In this document: piece by piece, positions 30,800 to 41,550 of the stretch
Layout of the letters: every line of letters starts with the position of its first letter
Numbering within the stretch: the first letter of the stretch is position 1
NCBI GenBank assembly: GCA_963575745.1
Contig: CAUYUJ010017838.1
Span: 468,585-532,584 of the forward strand
Direction: 5' to 3'
Origin: Prorocentrum cordatum
Lineage: Eukaryota > Sar > Dinophyceae > Prorocentrales > Prorocentraceae
DNA length: 64,000 bases
Translations under genes and position numbers: made by a program
Notes under the pieces: generated by a model
Databases searched by the model: none
Told to the model about the DNA's origin: nothing
The model's input: only the letters and a program-made list of their open reading frames with translations

Positions 30800-32095
30800 C
30801 CCGTCAATCTCGCATCCTGACCCCCAACCCCCAACCGGCAATGTCTGGCCCGGAACCGATCCTGACCCCGGACCTCGCCCGGGCATCCTTACCCACTGGA
30901 ACCTGTGTTCTTGAGACCTCCCGACCGAAAATGTCTGCCACGGAACCAAGCCTGGCCCCCCACTGCGCCCCGGCATCTTGACCCACTGGAACCTCTGTTC
31001 TTGATACCCCCGACCCACAACTGTGGCCCGGAACCGAGCCTGACCCCCCACCTCGCTTTGGCATCCTGACCCACTGGAACCTCTGCTCTTGTGACCCCCC
31101 AACCGAAAGGGTCTCGCCCGAACCGACCTTCACCCGCCACCTCGCCACTGCATCCTGGCCCACTGGAACCTTTGACCCCCCCACTGAGAGCTTCTACCCT
31201 GGAACCGATCATGACCCCCCACCTCGCCCCTCGCCCCAGCATCCTTACCCACTGGAACCTGTTCTTGGGGTCCCCCAGCCGACAATTTCTGGCCAGGAAC
31301 AGACACACCAGCCCCTCTCAACATCCTGACCCAAAGGCATCTCTGTCCTTGGGAACCACCAACCGATATTACTCGCCCGGAACCGACCGACCCTGACCCC
31401 CACCTCGCCCCAGCACCTTGACCTACTGGAACCTCTGTTCTAGAACCCCCCCAGCTGACAATTCCTGGCCCGGAACCGACCCTGACCCCGCGCTTCGCCC
31501 CGGCATCCTGACCCTCTGGAAACCTCTGTTCTTGGGACCTCCCGACCGACAATTTCTGCCCCGGAACCGAACCTGACTCCCCACTTCGCCCTGGCATCCT
31601 GACCCACTGGAATTTCTGTTCTTGAGACCCCCAACCATCAACTTCTTCTTGCCCAGAACCGATCCTGACCCCCCACCTCGCCCTGGCATCCTTACCCACT
31701 GGAACCTCTGCTCTTGTGACCCCCCACCGAAAATGTTTAGCCCAGAACCGACCTTCACCCTCCACCTCGCCACGAAACCGACACGGAACCGACCCTGAGC
31801 CCCCACCTCGCCCCGGCATCTTGACCCACTGGAACCTCTGTTCTTGGGACCCCGATCTGGTCCAGAACCGACCCTGCCTCCCCACCTCGCCCCGGCATCC
31901 TGACCCACCCCCCCAGCCGACAGTGTGTGGCCCGGAACAGACCCTGACCCCCAACTTCGCCCCAGCATCCTGACCCACGGGAACCTCCGTTCTTGGACCT
32001 CCCCACTTGACAATTCTGGTCCGGAGCCGACCCTGACCCCCCACCTCGCCCCGGCATCCTGACCCACAAGAAGCTCTGTTTCTGACACAGCCCAA
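30800..32095. repeat. Degenerate ~87-bp minisatellite, about 14 units
   Basis: Each unit resembles GACCCCCCACCTCGCCCC, GGCATCCTGACCCACTGG, AACCTCTGTTCTTGGGACC and CGACAATTTCTGGCCCGG in order. Minus-strand frames of up to 346 codons (VPVGQDAGARWG-like repeats) come from the units and change frame where unit length varies. Confidence 0.9.
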
Positions 32096-32191
32096 GGCAA
32101 GTGCCCGCGTGGCCATACACATAGGAGCCTTCAGGGGCTTGATTGTGATGGTGTTTGGATTTCGGCCCATGCTAAGACGTACCCCTCCCCC

Positions 32192-32533
32192 ATGTGTGCG
32201 TTCATTGCTGCCGCGTTGCTAGAAGCCGTCCGACTCAGATTTTCGCACCTTTGTCAGGCGCCGACTCCCACCAGTCTCCAACCCACTGGGCACGTGTATG
32301 ACTGGTCCTTGCACCAAGACAAGAGTTTACGAGACAAGTTGGGTATTGGTGCCTACGACGATGGTTGGGAAATACCGCCAGGGTTGCGACCATACTACAC
32401 CCCACTAGACCCCTACACGGTCCGAGGAATCCACATGGACTGTATGTTGCACCGACCTATCATACATGGGATGCACGAGGACCCACTTTCGCAGTCTGCA
32501 GCCCTCTCCCCCCCCCTTTACGGCTCCCCCTGA
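32192..32533 (+). CDS. Hypothetical 113-residue ORF
   Basis: Starts at an ATG (MCAFIAAALLEAVRLRF) and is not made of repeats, unlike its surroundings. The middle (DKSLRDKLGIGAYDDGWEIP) reads like ordinary protein. I recognise no family. The flanks (32100-32190 and 32534-33030) are unique sequence with no gene I can support. It could be a chance frame. Confidence 0.2.
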   Translation: MCAFIAAALLEAVRLRFSHLCQAPTPTSLQPTGHVYDWSLHQDKSLRDKLGIGAYDDGWEIPPGLRPYYTPLDPYTVRGIHMDCMLHRPIIHGMHEDPLSQSAALSPPLYGSP

Positions 32534-33029
32534 CTGACACAACAGACTTGAGTTTTCGGAGGCCAGGCGGAGGGCCGGGCACAAAAGGAGAGCCGCGCCC
32601 ACCCAGGTGCCGCACGTGTTACGCTCACGTTTAAAAAGCAGTATGTGCCGGGTGCAAAATATCTCGATGTTTTGCTCGACGATGTCAGTAGCTCGACCTC
32701 CGTGGGTGAAGGACTTTGCCCAAATGTTTGCCCAAATGTCCTACTTTGCCCAACTCTTAGTGTACGCCCACTATAAAGGCAGTAACCCTTGCTCTGTGTC
32801 TGCTCGGGGATCAGGATGTTGGGGGTTGATGGATTGGGATTGTGATTCATTGATACCCTGAGCAGACGTCTGTTTCCGTGGCGGCAATTCTTGTTGCCAC
32901 GCCACCTGCGCCGACTGGTGCAGGCAGGAGCTTGCGTGTGCTTGCCGCGAGCTGCTGCCGCCGCTGCCCCTCCTGTTCTCTTACCATCCTCTGTGGTTAG
33001 GCTTCGACGCTCCGCCTTCGACCGAACCG

Positions 33030-33135
33030 CACCGAACCGAGGAAGAGGAGGAGGAGGAGGAGGAGGAGGAGGTGGAGAAGGAGAAGGAGGAGGAGGAGGA
33101 GGAGGAAGAGGAGGAGGAGGAGAGGAGGAGTCTCC
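33030..33135. repeat. GGA/GAG purine tract
   Basis: About 100 bp of AGG/GGA units, the complement of the TCC tracts seen elsewhere in the window. Confidence 0.9.
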
Positions 33136-33229
33136 AGGTGTTTTCGGACGGGGCTAGGACGAGGATTAATCCATTCCAAGGCGTTCCGGTGCACCCTCGG
33201 AGCGCTCCAGAACGCTCTGAGACGGCCGC

Positions 33230-33600
33230 GGTGCCTGAGGAACTCCACTGGGACCACCCCAAGGGAACGCTCGAGGAACTGCCCTGGGACCACCCCAAGG
33301 GTGGTCCCGTTGGAGTTTCTCGAAGTTCGGCCGCAGGCGGGCGCCCACGTGGGAAATCTTGCCCTGCGGGCGGACATGTCGAGAAACGATCGGGTTTCCC
33401 AATGCTCGGCCGCGAGCGGGCGCCCTCGGGGAACATCCCGCCCCGCGGGCGAAGGCCACTTCGAGAAACTCCCGTGGGACGACCCCAGTGGGGGGTCCCC
33501 AGGGAGTTTCTTGAAATTCGGCCGCGAGCGGGCGCCCGCGGGGAACATCCCGCCCTGCGGGCGGAGGCCATTTCGAGAAACCGCCTCTGGGACCACCCCG
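33230..33600. repeat. Degenerate ~75-80 bp minisatellite
   Basis: About five units built from GGGACCACCCCAAGGG, TTCTCGAAGTTCGGCCGC, GCGGGCGCCC and GGGGAACATCCCGCCC. The frames in it are by-products. Confidence 0.75.
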
Positions 33601-33639
33601 CTGGTGCTATTGCACCGAATAGAGCGCACCCTATGTGTT

Positions 33640-34640
33640 GCAATCACTGCCTTGGGCCCGCCATCTAGTATCAGAAGGATTATGACAGCTGTTCCAGCCA
33701 AAATACGTGTTTTGATGTTGCCCGCTATGTGCCATATGAGAACCCCACCAGCAGTCTGGCCGTAATAGGTTTAAGGGAGTCGTCTCTCCCAAACCCATTC
33801 CCCTGCGGGAAAGGCTTTACCCCATTCCCTACCCGACCACTTGCATGTGGATGGCAATCTGGCGCCGCGGCCGCACCCGGCCAACTGTGGAGAGAAGGCC
33901 AAGGAACAAATGAGAATCCTTGCTGGGCGGAGACTCGGATGTGAGGCTTTGACGTGACCTCGTGGGATCCTTCTGAAGCTCTTTTGGGGCAATCTTAGGG
34001 TCCTGTTGGGAATATGCTTGGACCCTTGTGGGGCCCTCTTGGGATTATGTTGGGCTTCTTGGAGGGCCTTTGAGGGGCGCGTTTGGGTTCCTCATGGGGT
34101 CATCTGGGCCAGTGTTGTGCCCTTCCTGAGCCATTCTGGTACCTCTCCTGGGCGGCCTTAAGACCATGTTGCGGCCTTACATAGCCTATCGGAAACCAGA
34201 AATCGATGATAAGGCCCAGATCATACTTAAGAGAAAATGCTGAATGTATGTGGCCTCTCGGGAACCTGCTGGGGAGGCTCCGTGGCCACCTCGGGATGTC
34301 TTGTGGCGGTCTGCAGGCCTCTTGGAACCCGAGTTGAAGCCATATTTGACCATCTTCGACCGTCGCATACCATATTGGTGGCTACCTTGGGGACGCCTCG
34401 CCCTGTCGTGCCTTCTAGAGGCCAAGACAAGGGCCATACATACTCGTGCTGTTGCCGAGAGGAGGTTGGAGGGGCTGACCCGTTCTGGCAGGGGAAGTCC
34501 TCCCCTGGTGTCTGGTAGCTCCCTGAGGAGTTGGGGCGTCCAAGATGGCCGCTCCAAGATGGCCCAGGCGGTCGAAGATGGTCCCAGAATGGCCACAGGA
34601 CGGCTCGAGGCGGCCAAGAGCCTCCACGACCGAACCAAAC
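33640..34640. other. Mixed spacer with CTTGGGG and CCAAGATGG traces
   Basis: 33960-34120 carries diluted CTTGTGGGGCCCTCTTGGG words like those at 1-4.6 kb, and 34540-34620 carries CCAAGATGGCC words. Minus-strand frames at 34186-34758 show no motif I recognise. Confidence 0.4.
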
Positions 34641-34683
34641 TCGCCACGCCAGAAGCACCGCTGGGCAGGAGTTGGCGGCGCGC

Positions 34684-34835
34684 ACAAGGGGGTGGAGGGA
34701 GGGGGGAGGGCTTCTTAGGAGGAGGCTGCTTCTTAGAAGGCGCCGGCCTTGCATCCATAGATGAGGCCCGCGCCTGCTAAGAGGCAGGGGTGCTTCTAAG
34801 AAGCCCTCACCCCTCCCCGCACCCCCTCTGCGCGT
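34684..34835. repeat. Imperfect inverted repeat, ~37-bp arms
   Basis: The left arm (CACAAGGGGGTGGAGGG...GGGCTTCTTAGG, about 34684-34721) is complementary to the right arm (CTTCTAAGAAGCCCTCACCCC...CCCCCTCTG, about 34794-34832), with a ~70-bp spacer. GAAGCACCGCTGGGCAGGAG also occurs on both sides (34653 and 34845) in direct orientation. Confidence 0.65.
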
Positions 34836-34859
34836 GGCTGAAGAAGCACCGCTGGGCAG

Positions 34860-36410
34860 GAGGGCGACGAGCGGCGGGCGCTGTCCTCCTGGGCGAGCGG
34901 CCAGCGCTGCAGCGCGCGCTGCAGCCGGTCTGCGGACGCACGCTGGGAGACCACCGCCGCCGCCGAAGTCGCCGTCGTCGCCGCTGCCGAAGTCGCCGTC
35001 GTCGTCGTCGTCGCCGTCGCCTTCACGATCGTCGTCGGTTTTCAGGTCCGCGCGCAGTCCTCATCACTGCTCTCCCGATCCACACGACTTGCTGGACTTA
35101 TCGCGCCCGTCGAACTCTTGGAGGGCTTCGCGCGCTTCTTTCCGCGCCCTTGGCGTCCGCGGACCCGCCAGCGCCGCCTTGAACGCTCGATCAAGGCGAG
35201 CGGACTGGATCTCCTCGCCGACATACCTCCGGACACTCGGCAGGACCCGCCCCACATGAATCGGTTGCCGACCTCGCCAAACCTATCTCCTGCATTGGGC
35301 GAAGATGTCTTGTCCCGAAGGGCCTCGCACTCGAGGCCATCACTTTCCTCTTCATCATGAACCACTCCCACTCGACTCGGATCCGCAGGTCTGATTCTGC
35401 ATCTGCTTCGCAGGAACTGATCAGGTGAACATTCCGCGCATCGCAGCCCGCGGGATTGGCGCTTGCATGTCCGCTCTGCTCTGGCATTCTACAGTGAGCG
35501 TTCGAAAAACGCCTTCAGCCCCCGACTCACGTTGGGCCCCCAGATCGACCTCTCCTTTGCACCCCTTGTACGCCTCACTGCCAGTCGCTCTGCAAGCCGC
35601 TTGCAACCTGCCAACAAACCTGCAACGTCCCTGCTTGACGAGGTCCATCCTGGCAGGTCTGCGCTGGATCGGACGCGAAATCGGATCGAATCGCCAGCGA
35701 ATCGTCCCGAATCGGGTCGGTATCGCATCGCTGGGCCCCGCTTCCGGCTGGCCCTGGCCGATGCTGGTGCGCTTCCGGCTGGCCCTGGCCGATGCTAGTG
35801 AATGGAGCAAGATCGCATCGAATTGGAATCGCAGCCCCATCCGGCGAATCGAATCGCATCGAATCGGATCGTAGGCGGCCCTGCCTGGCCCCATCCCTGC
35901 GGTGATGAGAGAGGGCCAAACCATCTTTGGGCGCCACAATGACCACATATTGGCTCCATCGGGACGCGCCGACCCGGGTCAGCGCAGCCTCGGGCCCACC
36001 AAGAGCGCACAATAAAGCTCCCCAACTGAAAGCCAGCGGAAGGATACAACGGGTGCTGTTGGCTCCGCCAGGCCCCGAGCAGTTCCCAAGACTCCCAGGA
36101 GAATCCCCACGCAGTGCCCAAGAAGCCCACGACGCCTCCACCGCAGACTCCACGCCCTTCCCGGGGGTCGGCGGAATGGCGCAAGCCTCTCGAGTACTTA
36201 ACAGGCGTGGTCGGCTCCTCGTGGACGACCCTGGAGACCCTGACCCCAAAACGTGCCGACATCTCACGCTGACTTCCGCCGACTCATGCCCACCTCCCCG
36301 TGGCGGAGCCGCAGCCGCTTTCCGCCACTGTGCCCCCCGGCACGCTGAGGCGTGCCAGAATGCCAAGTGCTGCCTGGTAGCGTGTTTCTTGTGTCATCTT
36401 CTCAGAGACA
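34860..36410. other. Unique spacer, CGPyCG- and ATCG-rich stretches
   Basis: 34960-35030 is a CCGCCGTCGTCG tract. 35640-35870 is dense in AATCG/GATCG words and holds a 30-bp tandem pair (GCTTCCGGCTGGCCCTGGCC at about 35740 and 35770). Frames reach 263 codons, with no recognisable domain. Confidence 0.4.
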
Positions 36411-36414
36411 CACA

Positions 36415-36525
36415 TGGTTCCAGTTCGGGACAACCATGTTAGATACCCCACTGGGTGGCCTGGACAAGTAAAAACACGTGGTTCCAGCTCGGGACAACCA
36501 TGTTAGATACCCCCCTGGGTGACCC
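36415..36525. repeat. 64-bp tandem duplication
   Basis: TGGTTCCAGTTCGGGACAAC at 36415 recurs with one change at 36479; the match runs through CATGTTAGATACCCC and CTGGGTG. Confidence 0.85.
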
Positions 36526-36654
36526 CCACCCCTCTAGTCGCACTTCGCTGCAGGCACCCGCCACCCTCCCGAGGCTAGAATCTCTTGCAAAATACGGCAG
36601 GGTCGCACTCCCAAGGCTACACGCCCGGGTAACATATGACAAATTCGCGCTGGA

Positions 36655-36800
36655 GAAGCCAAGATGCCTCCAAGACGGCCCTGGATGGCTCCAAGACGGC
36701 CCACTGTGACCTCAAGACGGCCCAAGATGGCCTCAAGACGGCCCACGAGGCGTTCGAGACGTCCGAAGAGAGCCCCAAGAGCCTTCCCAAGAGGGCCTCG
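36655..36800. repeat. CCAAGATGGCC repeat, small block
   Basis: A relative of the block at 4915-5545, in the same orientation. Confidence 0.8.
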
Positions 36801-37014
36801 AGGAGGCAACAATCAACGAGGTGAGCGTTTCCTTATTCGGCGTTTCGGCATTGGGCTGAAGGAGGGGGGAGGGGGGGAGAGGGGGGTCTGACTCCGGACT
36901 TCTGCTTAGTGCGACTCTTTGGAACAATGCTCCCATCGGGAATCCTATGGGGAGCTGTCCGGGGGGGAGAGGGGTGCGAGTGCCCGCGCCGATGTGGGGG
37001 TTTGTGGTATGTGG

Positions 37015-37850
37015 TAGTGGTGGTAGAAGTTTGGTGGTGGTGCTGGTGGTGGTGGTGGTTTGTGGTGGTGGTGATGGTGGTTTGTGCTGGTGGTCGTGGT
37101 TGTGGTGGCTGTGGCGGTGGTGGTGATGTGTTGGTGGTGTGGTGGTGGTTTGTAGTGGTGGCGGTGGTGGTGGTGGTGGGTTGTGGTGGTGGTGGTGGTG
37201 GTGGTTTGGTGGTGGTGTAGTGGTGGTTTGTGGTGGTGGTGGTGGTGATGGTGAGTTCTGGTGGTGGCGGTGGTTTGTGGAGGTGGTGCTGGTGGTGGTG
37301 ATGGCTGTGGTGGTGGTGGTGGTGGGTTGTGGTGGTGTGGTGGTTTGTGGTGGTGGTGGGTTGTGCTGCTGGTAGTCGTGGTGGTTGTGGCGGTGGTGGT
37401 GGTGTAGTAGATTGTAGTGGTGGTGGTAGTGGTGGTGGGTTTTTGTGGTGGTGGTGGTTTGTGGAGGTGGTGGTGGTGTTGGTGGTTTGTGGTGGTGGTG
37501 GTTTGTGGTGGTGGTGGTGGGTTGTGGTGGTGGTGGTTTGTGGAGGTGGTGCTGGTGGTGGTGGCGGTGATTGTGGTGGTGGTGGTGTGGTGGTTTGTTG
37601 TGGTGGTGGGCTGTGCTGCTGGTAGTGGTGGTGGTTGTGGTGGTGGTGGTGTGATAGATCGTGGTGGTGGTGGTGGTAGTGGTGGGTTTTTGTGGTGGTG
37701 GTGGTGGTGGTGAGTTGTGGTGGTTGTGGTGGTTGTGGTGGTGGTGATGGCTGTGGTGGTGGTGGTGGTTGTGTGGTGGGTTGGTGGTGGTGGTGGTGGG
37801 TTGAGGCGGTGGTGGTGGTGGTGTGGTGGTGGTGGTAGTGGTGGTAATCG
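37015..37850. repeat. (GTG)n array
   Basis: GTG/TGG units with regular TTTGTGG and GTGCTGGTGG interruptions. The minus strand would encode poly-Thr/His/Pro over several hundred codons. 37850-38130 continues as GCCGGCGCC and G-run sequence. Confidence 0.95.
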
Positions 37851-38149
37851 TCGCTGCGTCCCCGCCGTCGCCGGCGCCAGCGCCGGCGCTGCTGGCCGCC
37901 GCCAGCGCCGGCGCCGGCGCCGGGGGGGGGGGGTTTGAACCCCCCCCCCTTGGGCTGCTGCCTCTGGTCATCGTCGTTTCGTCCCCGCCGTCGGCGCTGC
38001 TGGTTGCCGCCAGCGCCGGCGCCAAGGGGGGGGTGGGGGGTTGACCCCCCCCCCTCCGTGGGAGGGGGGTGGGGGGTTCAGGAGGGGGGGTTTGGGGGGG
38101 AGGGGGGTCCCTCTGGTTTTGATTGACGGCGCCGAGTGTTGGGGGGGGG

Positions 38150-39450
38150 GCACCCCCGGTTCGAAACGCGCCGCCGAATATTCCCAAGGCAAGCCCCCGT
38201 GAAACGCGTTCTCTTTGATTTCGAGGCAGTCCCCAGCTGAGTTTTTTCTCGCTCGGGAAGCTAGCTCTGGATGGTGTAGACTGCGTAAGGCGACAAGGAT
38301 GGCAGCACGCTGGTGCAACTCGCATTCTCATCCCACCACATAGCACACGCCAAAACTAGGCTTGAACCAAAATGCAGCTGCGGACTTTGTCAAATGTGAA
38401 ACGACGACCGGCGGCGACGACACTCAGAAGTCAACCTCTTGGCCGTCTTTGCTCGCTTGGGGAGGCGGCTAAAGATGACGACAACAGAATGGATGATTCA
38501 GAAGATGAGAAGATGATGGGGAAAAAAGGGGAATGTGGGGAGAAGGGGGGAAAAGGGGGGAGCAGGGGAAGCGGGCGAGGAGGCAGGGGAGAGGGGGGAA
38601 GCGGAGGGGGGGAGCTGGGGATCTGGGGGAGAGGGAGGGAAGAACAGGGGGCAGGGGGGGAAGATGGGGAAGTAGGGGGCGGTGATCGGGATGTGGGGAG
38701 AAGGGGGGCGAGGGCGGGGAGAGGATGAGAAGCGGAGAAATGGAGGGGCACCGGGAGGAGGGGGGGGGGCAGCGAGGCCTGGGCGGGGGGGCGGGCGTGG
38801 CCTGCCGCGAAGGGGCGCAGGGCGCCGTAGGTGAAGCTCGTGATCCCGAAGCGCTCCTGACGTGCCAGGCGGAGCCCGGTTCGCCTACTTGGTGTCGCGG
38901 CGGCGGCCCCGGCGACACGCTGTGCCCTACGAGCGGATAGCGCGTCGCTCCGCTCCGCGGGGCGGGGCCCCCCTACAATAAAGCATGCGTCCCCTCCTTC
39001 CCACCAATCTCATGACTTTCTCCGTCCAAGGCAGTTTTAGTCGGCGGTGAGGAGCAGCGGGTCCGAACATCACTACCACCAGGGAAAACACAAATCATAC
39101 ATTGAATAGTATGACCATAAGTGGTCGTATGATCATCAGCAGCATCATAATTATTCTCCTTATCATCAGCATCAGCAACATCATGACTCATAGGCCCCTT
39201 GTTGGGCACACCCTTCACACGGTTCGTGGCCCCATAGGTACTTCCACGGAAGGTTCCAATGGCGCTGCCCGCTTGTGTCCGCGATTTTCGTCGAATCCAT
39301 GTTAGCACGCCCCTCACATGGTCCGTGGCCCCATGGGCCCCTGCTCCTGTTCCCCATCTGGTCCTGCTCCTGTTCCCCTCTGCTCCTGCTGCATACCCTG
39401 CTGGTGCTGCCGCTGCTGCTGCTCTTGCCGCTGCTGCCGCCGCTGCTGCT
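38150..39450. other. G-rich and unique spacer
   Basis: 38515-38775 is a purine/G-rich tract (GGGGAGAAGG...). 38800-38960 is GC-rich unique DNA. 39100-39200 has a few TCAGCA words and 39370-39456 is a CTGCTGC tract. I make no gene call. Confidence 0.4.
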
Positions 39451-39452
39451 GC

Positions 39453-39877
39453 TGCTTGGTTAGCTTCGCTACGATAGGCGGAAGAAAAGAGGATGAGGAA
39501 GATGAGGGAGGCTCCACTCGCTAGACTCCTCCCCTTGGCTCTTACTCTCTCCCCTTTTCCTCGTGCGGTGCCCTTGCCGACTTGGAACGGCAGCCGGACT
39601 ATTCCCATCCAACTGTGGTTAGCGTCCTCACCTTGGGGCCTACACGCCTTCCGGCATGTCATAGAAGTCCGAAGAAGAAGAAGCACAATAAGCAGGAAGA
39701 GAGAACTGGCAGGCAAAGGAAGAACTGGCCAAAGAGTATACCGACGCGCATGAAGAACAGGCTGCCCAGACTTATGACGTCAGAGTGCACTTCTACGCTT
39801 AGCGTCGTGACTGGCACGATTTCCAAGAAGAAGGACTGGGAGGAGCATAAACATGTCGCTGCTGTTGCTGCTGCTGC
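39453..39877. repeat. Direct repeat, left copy (~425 bp)
   Basis: Starts TGCTTGGTTAGCTTCGCTAC and ends TGTCGCTGCTGTTGCTGCTGCTG. It matches 44131-44571 in the same orientation, with scattered substitutions and indels. Plus-strand remnants (QAKEELAKEYTDAHEEQAAQ, with stops on both sides) suggest that it once coded for protein. Confidence 0.85.
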
Positions 39878-40096
39878 ACCCGCCCATACGTATAGGGCAG
39901 CAACACATGCGAGATGCACAGCAAAAACGCGATAGCTCGAACCCCGTACTCTGGCAACCACGGGATTATACGGAAGAGCGCCATCAGCGCATCGCACGCG
40001 AACGCGCGAGGAAGCCAAATCACTGCTGTGAACCTCACTGTTTTGCGGCACCGGCGCCGCAGGCATCCCAGGAGCGTCTTCATAATCATTGCGGCT

Positions 40097-40960
40097 TCAT
40101 GGTTCCACTGCTGCGATCAGCTGCCGGACCTTGGTGGCCTTGTCCAGGCCCATTGTTGCGCTCAGCGAGTTGAGGGTTAGGAGCTCGTTCAATTTGGCCT
40201 GCGTTGCACCTTCCATGGCAAAGAATTCCTTGATCCATTTTTCCCGGTCTTCTGACATGCTGTCAAGGACGATGGAGGGAACGAACTTCTTCGCGGCATC
40301 CTTGATCTCCTGCGGTACGTCCGTCTTTGGGTGGTCTCCGTCCACCGGCGCAGCTTCCAAGATCAATTTCTTCGGCTTGGTCTGCGCTTTCGTGTGGGTC
40401 ATTGCTCGCATCATTTGCGTCATTGGGCTTTCTTCCGCTGACCCGCTGCTGCCGCTCATGGCTTGGATCATCATCTGCATCATGTTATACATAGCATTGT
40501 TTCTTTGAGTTTTCTTGTTTTTCATCTTCAGCATGTTCTGCAGCATGGTCTGCATCATGTTGGTCATCTCCTCCTTCTCGGGGTCTTCACCTTGCATGAG
40601 TTTCATTATCTCGTCCTGGTCCCCGAAGCCGCCACCCTTGCTCTGGCCCATCATCTGCTGCATCATCGGGATCATCATCTTCAACTGCTCTGTCGTCTTA
40701 TCTTGCTTTGGCGAGTTGTTTTTGCGCATGTTTGCCCACGCTTTGCGAAAGTCTTTGAAGCTGATGGTCATCGATTCCTCTGAACTTCCACTGCTACTCT
40801 GATTACTGCTTGACTCGTTGCTTACGGTGGGTTTCAACAGACGACCTCTTGCAAACTTCAAGAAACTAAACGGTGTAATTGATTTGCCGGCCTTTACATT
40901 GATGGGACGTCGCACTTCCTCACTCTTCTTCTCTGGCTTGCTGCTCTTGATGCCGAGCAT
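40097..40960 (-). CDS. Met-rich hypothetical protein
   Basis: 287 codons from a real ATG (40958-40960) to TGA. It starts with a Lys/Glu-rich basic stretch, followed by FSFLKFARGRLL and a Ser-rich linker. The middle is strikingly rich in Met (KMMIPMMQQMMGQ; EMTNMMQTMLQNMLKM; MYNMMQMMIQAM). The C-terminus (KFVPSIVLDSMSEDREKWIKE and ATMGLDKATKVRQLIAAVE) looks like folded helical protein. The codon pattern is unlike that of the surrounding repeats. Met-rich helices recall the M domain of SRP54 or metal-binding proteins, but I see no matching signature. It lies between two direct repeats, together with the nuclease-like relic upstream on the same strand. Confidence 0.6.
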   Translation of the reverse strand: MLGIKSSKPEKKSEEVRRPINVKAGKSITPFSFLKFARGRLLKPTVSNESSSNQSSSGSSEESMTISFKDFRKAWANMRKNNSPKQDKTTEQLKMMIPMMQQMMGQSKGGGFGDQDEIMKLMQGEDPEKEEMTNMMQTMLQNMLKMKNKKTQRNNAMYNMMQMMIQAMSGSSGSAEESPMTQMMRAMTHTKAQTKPKKLILEAAPVDGDHPKTDVPQEIKDAAKKFVPSIVLDSMSEDREKWIKEFFAMEGATQAKLNELLTLNSLSATMGLDKATKVRQLIAAVEP

Positions 40961-40961
40961 G

Positions 40962-41237
40962 TCAGTCCGTCACTGACGCCCGGAAGCTTTTCCGCTCCGC
41001 CTTCTGCTCCGCCTTCTGAGCTCGTTCAGCCTGACGTTGCATGACCTTCTCATTCATGGCAGTGGCTCGGTCTAGTGACGCATGCACCCAAGCGTCACGC
41101 GAGCGATCTGGCTGGTAGTCTCCATTGCTTAGTGCGGTCGTCCTGCTTTGTGTACTTGTGCCCTGATCCGATTCCTCCGTGCTTCTGGCCTCCATTGCCC
41201 CATGCCATGGCCTCCAGCTGCGGACCTTCAACCGCAA
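40962..41237 (-). CDS. Small basic ORF directly upstream of the Met-rich gene
   Basis: Up to 91 codons (no ATG at the 5' edge; an internal ATG gives MEARSTEESDQG). The end is charged and helical (MQRQAERAQKAEQKAERK). Its TGA ends one base before the ATG of the Met-rich ORF. It may be the N-terminal part of the same gene cut off by an indel, or a separate small frame. Confidence 0.35.
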   Translation of the reverse strand: MRLKVRSWRPWHGAMEARSTEESDQGTSTQSRTTALSNGDYQPDRSRDAWVHASLDRATAMNEKVMQRQAERAQKAEQKAERKSFRASVTD

Positions 41238-41550
41238 TCACACTCTGCGATCGACAGGGCTGGCAGGGCAGGAGCCACAGGCAGCTACGAGGGATTGGGT
41301 GGGGAAGCGAGGGATAAGAAGAGGGAGTGAAGCGTGTGATGCAAATCTCTCCTCTCGGTTTCACTGGCTCCTCTGATGTCATGCGAAGGGATGTGGGGAA
41401 AGCTAATACCAACATGTTTGGCAAATTGATGATCTGTGTACAACTGATGCACACACTCGCCGAAGTCTGCCAGTGCGGCAGATTCTGACAGTGGTGCTCC
41501 CATGGCCCACCCCTTCTGATCTTAAATATGGCCGACCCGACTCCGAAGTA

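Noticed and set aside
36733-38346. A 537-codon His/Thr/Pro-rich frame on the minus strand
   Set aside because: Translation of the GTG array and G/C-runs. No non-repeat domain.
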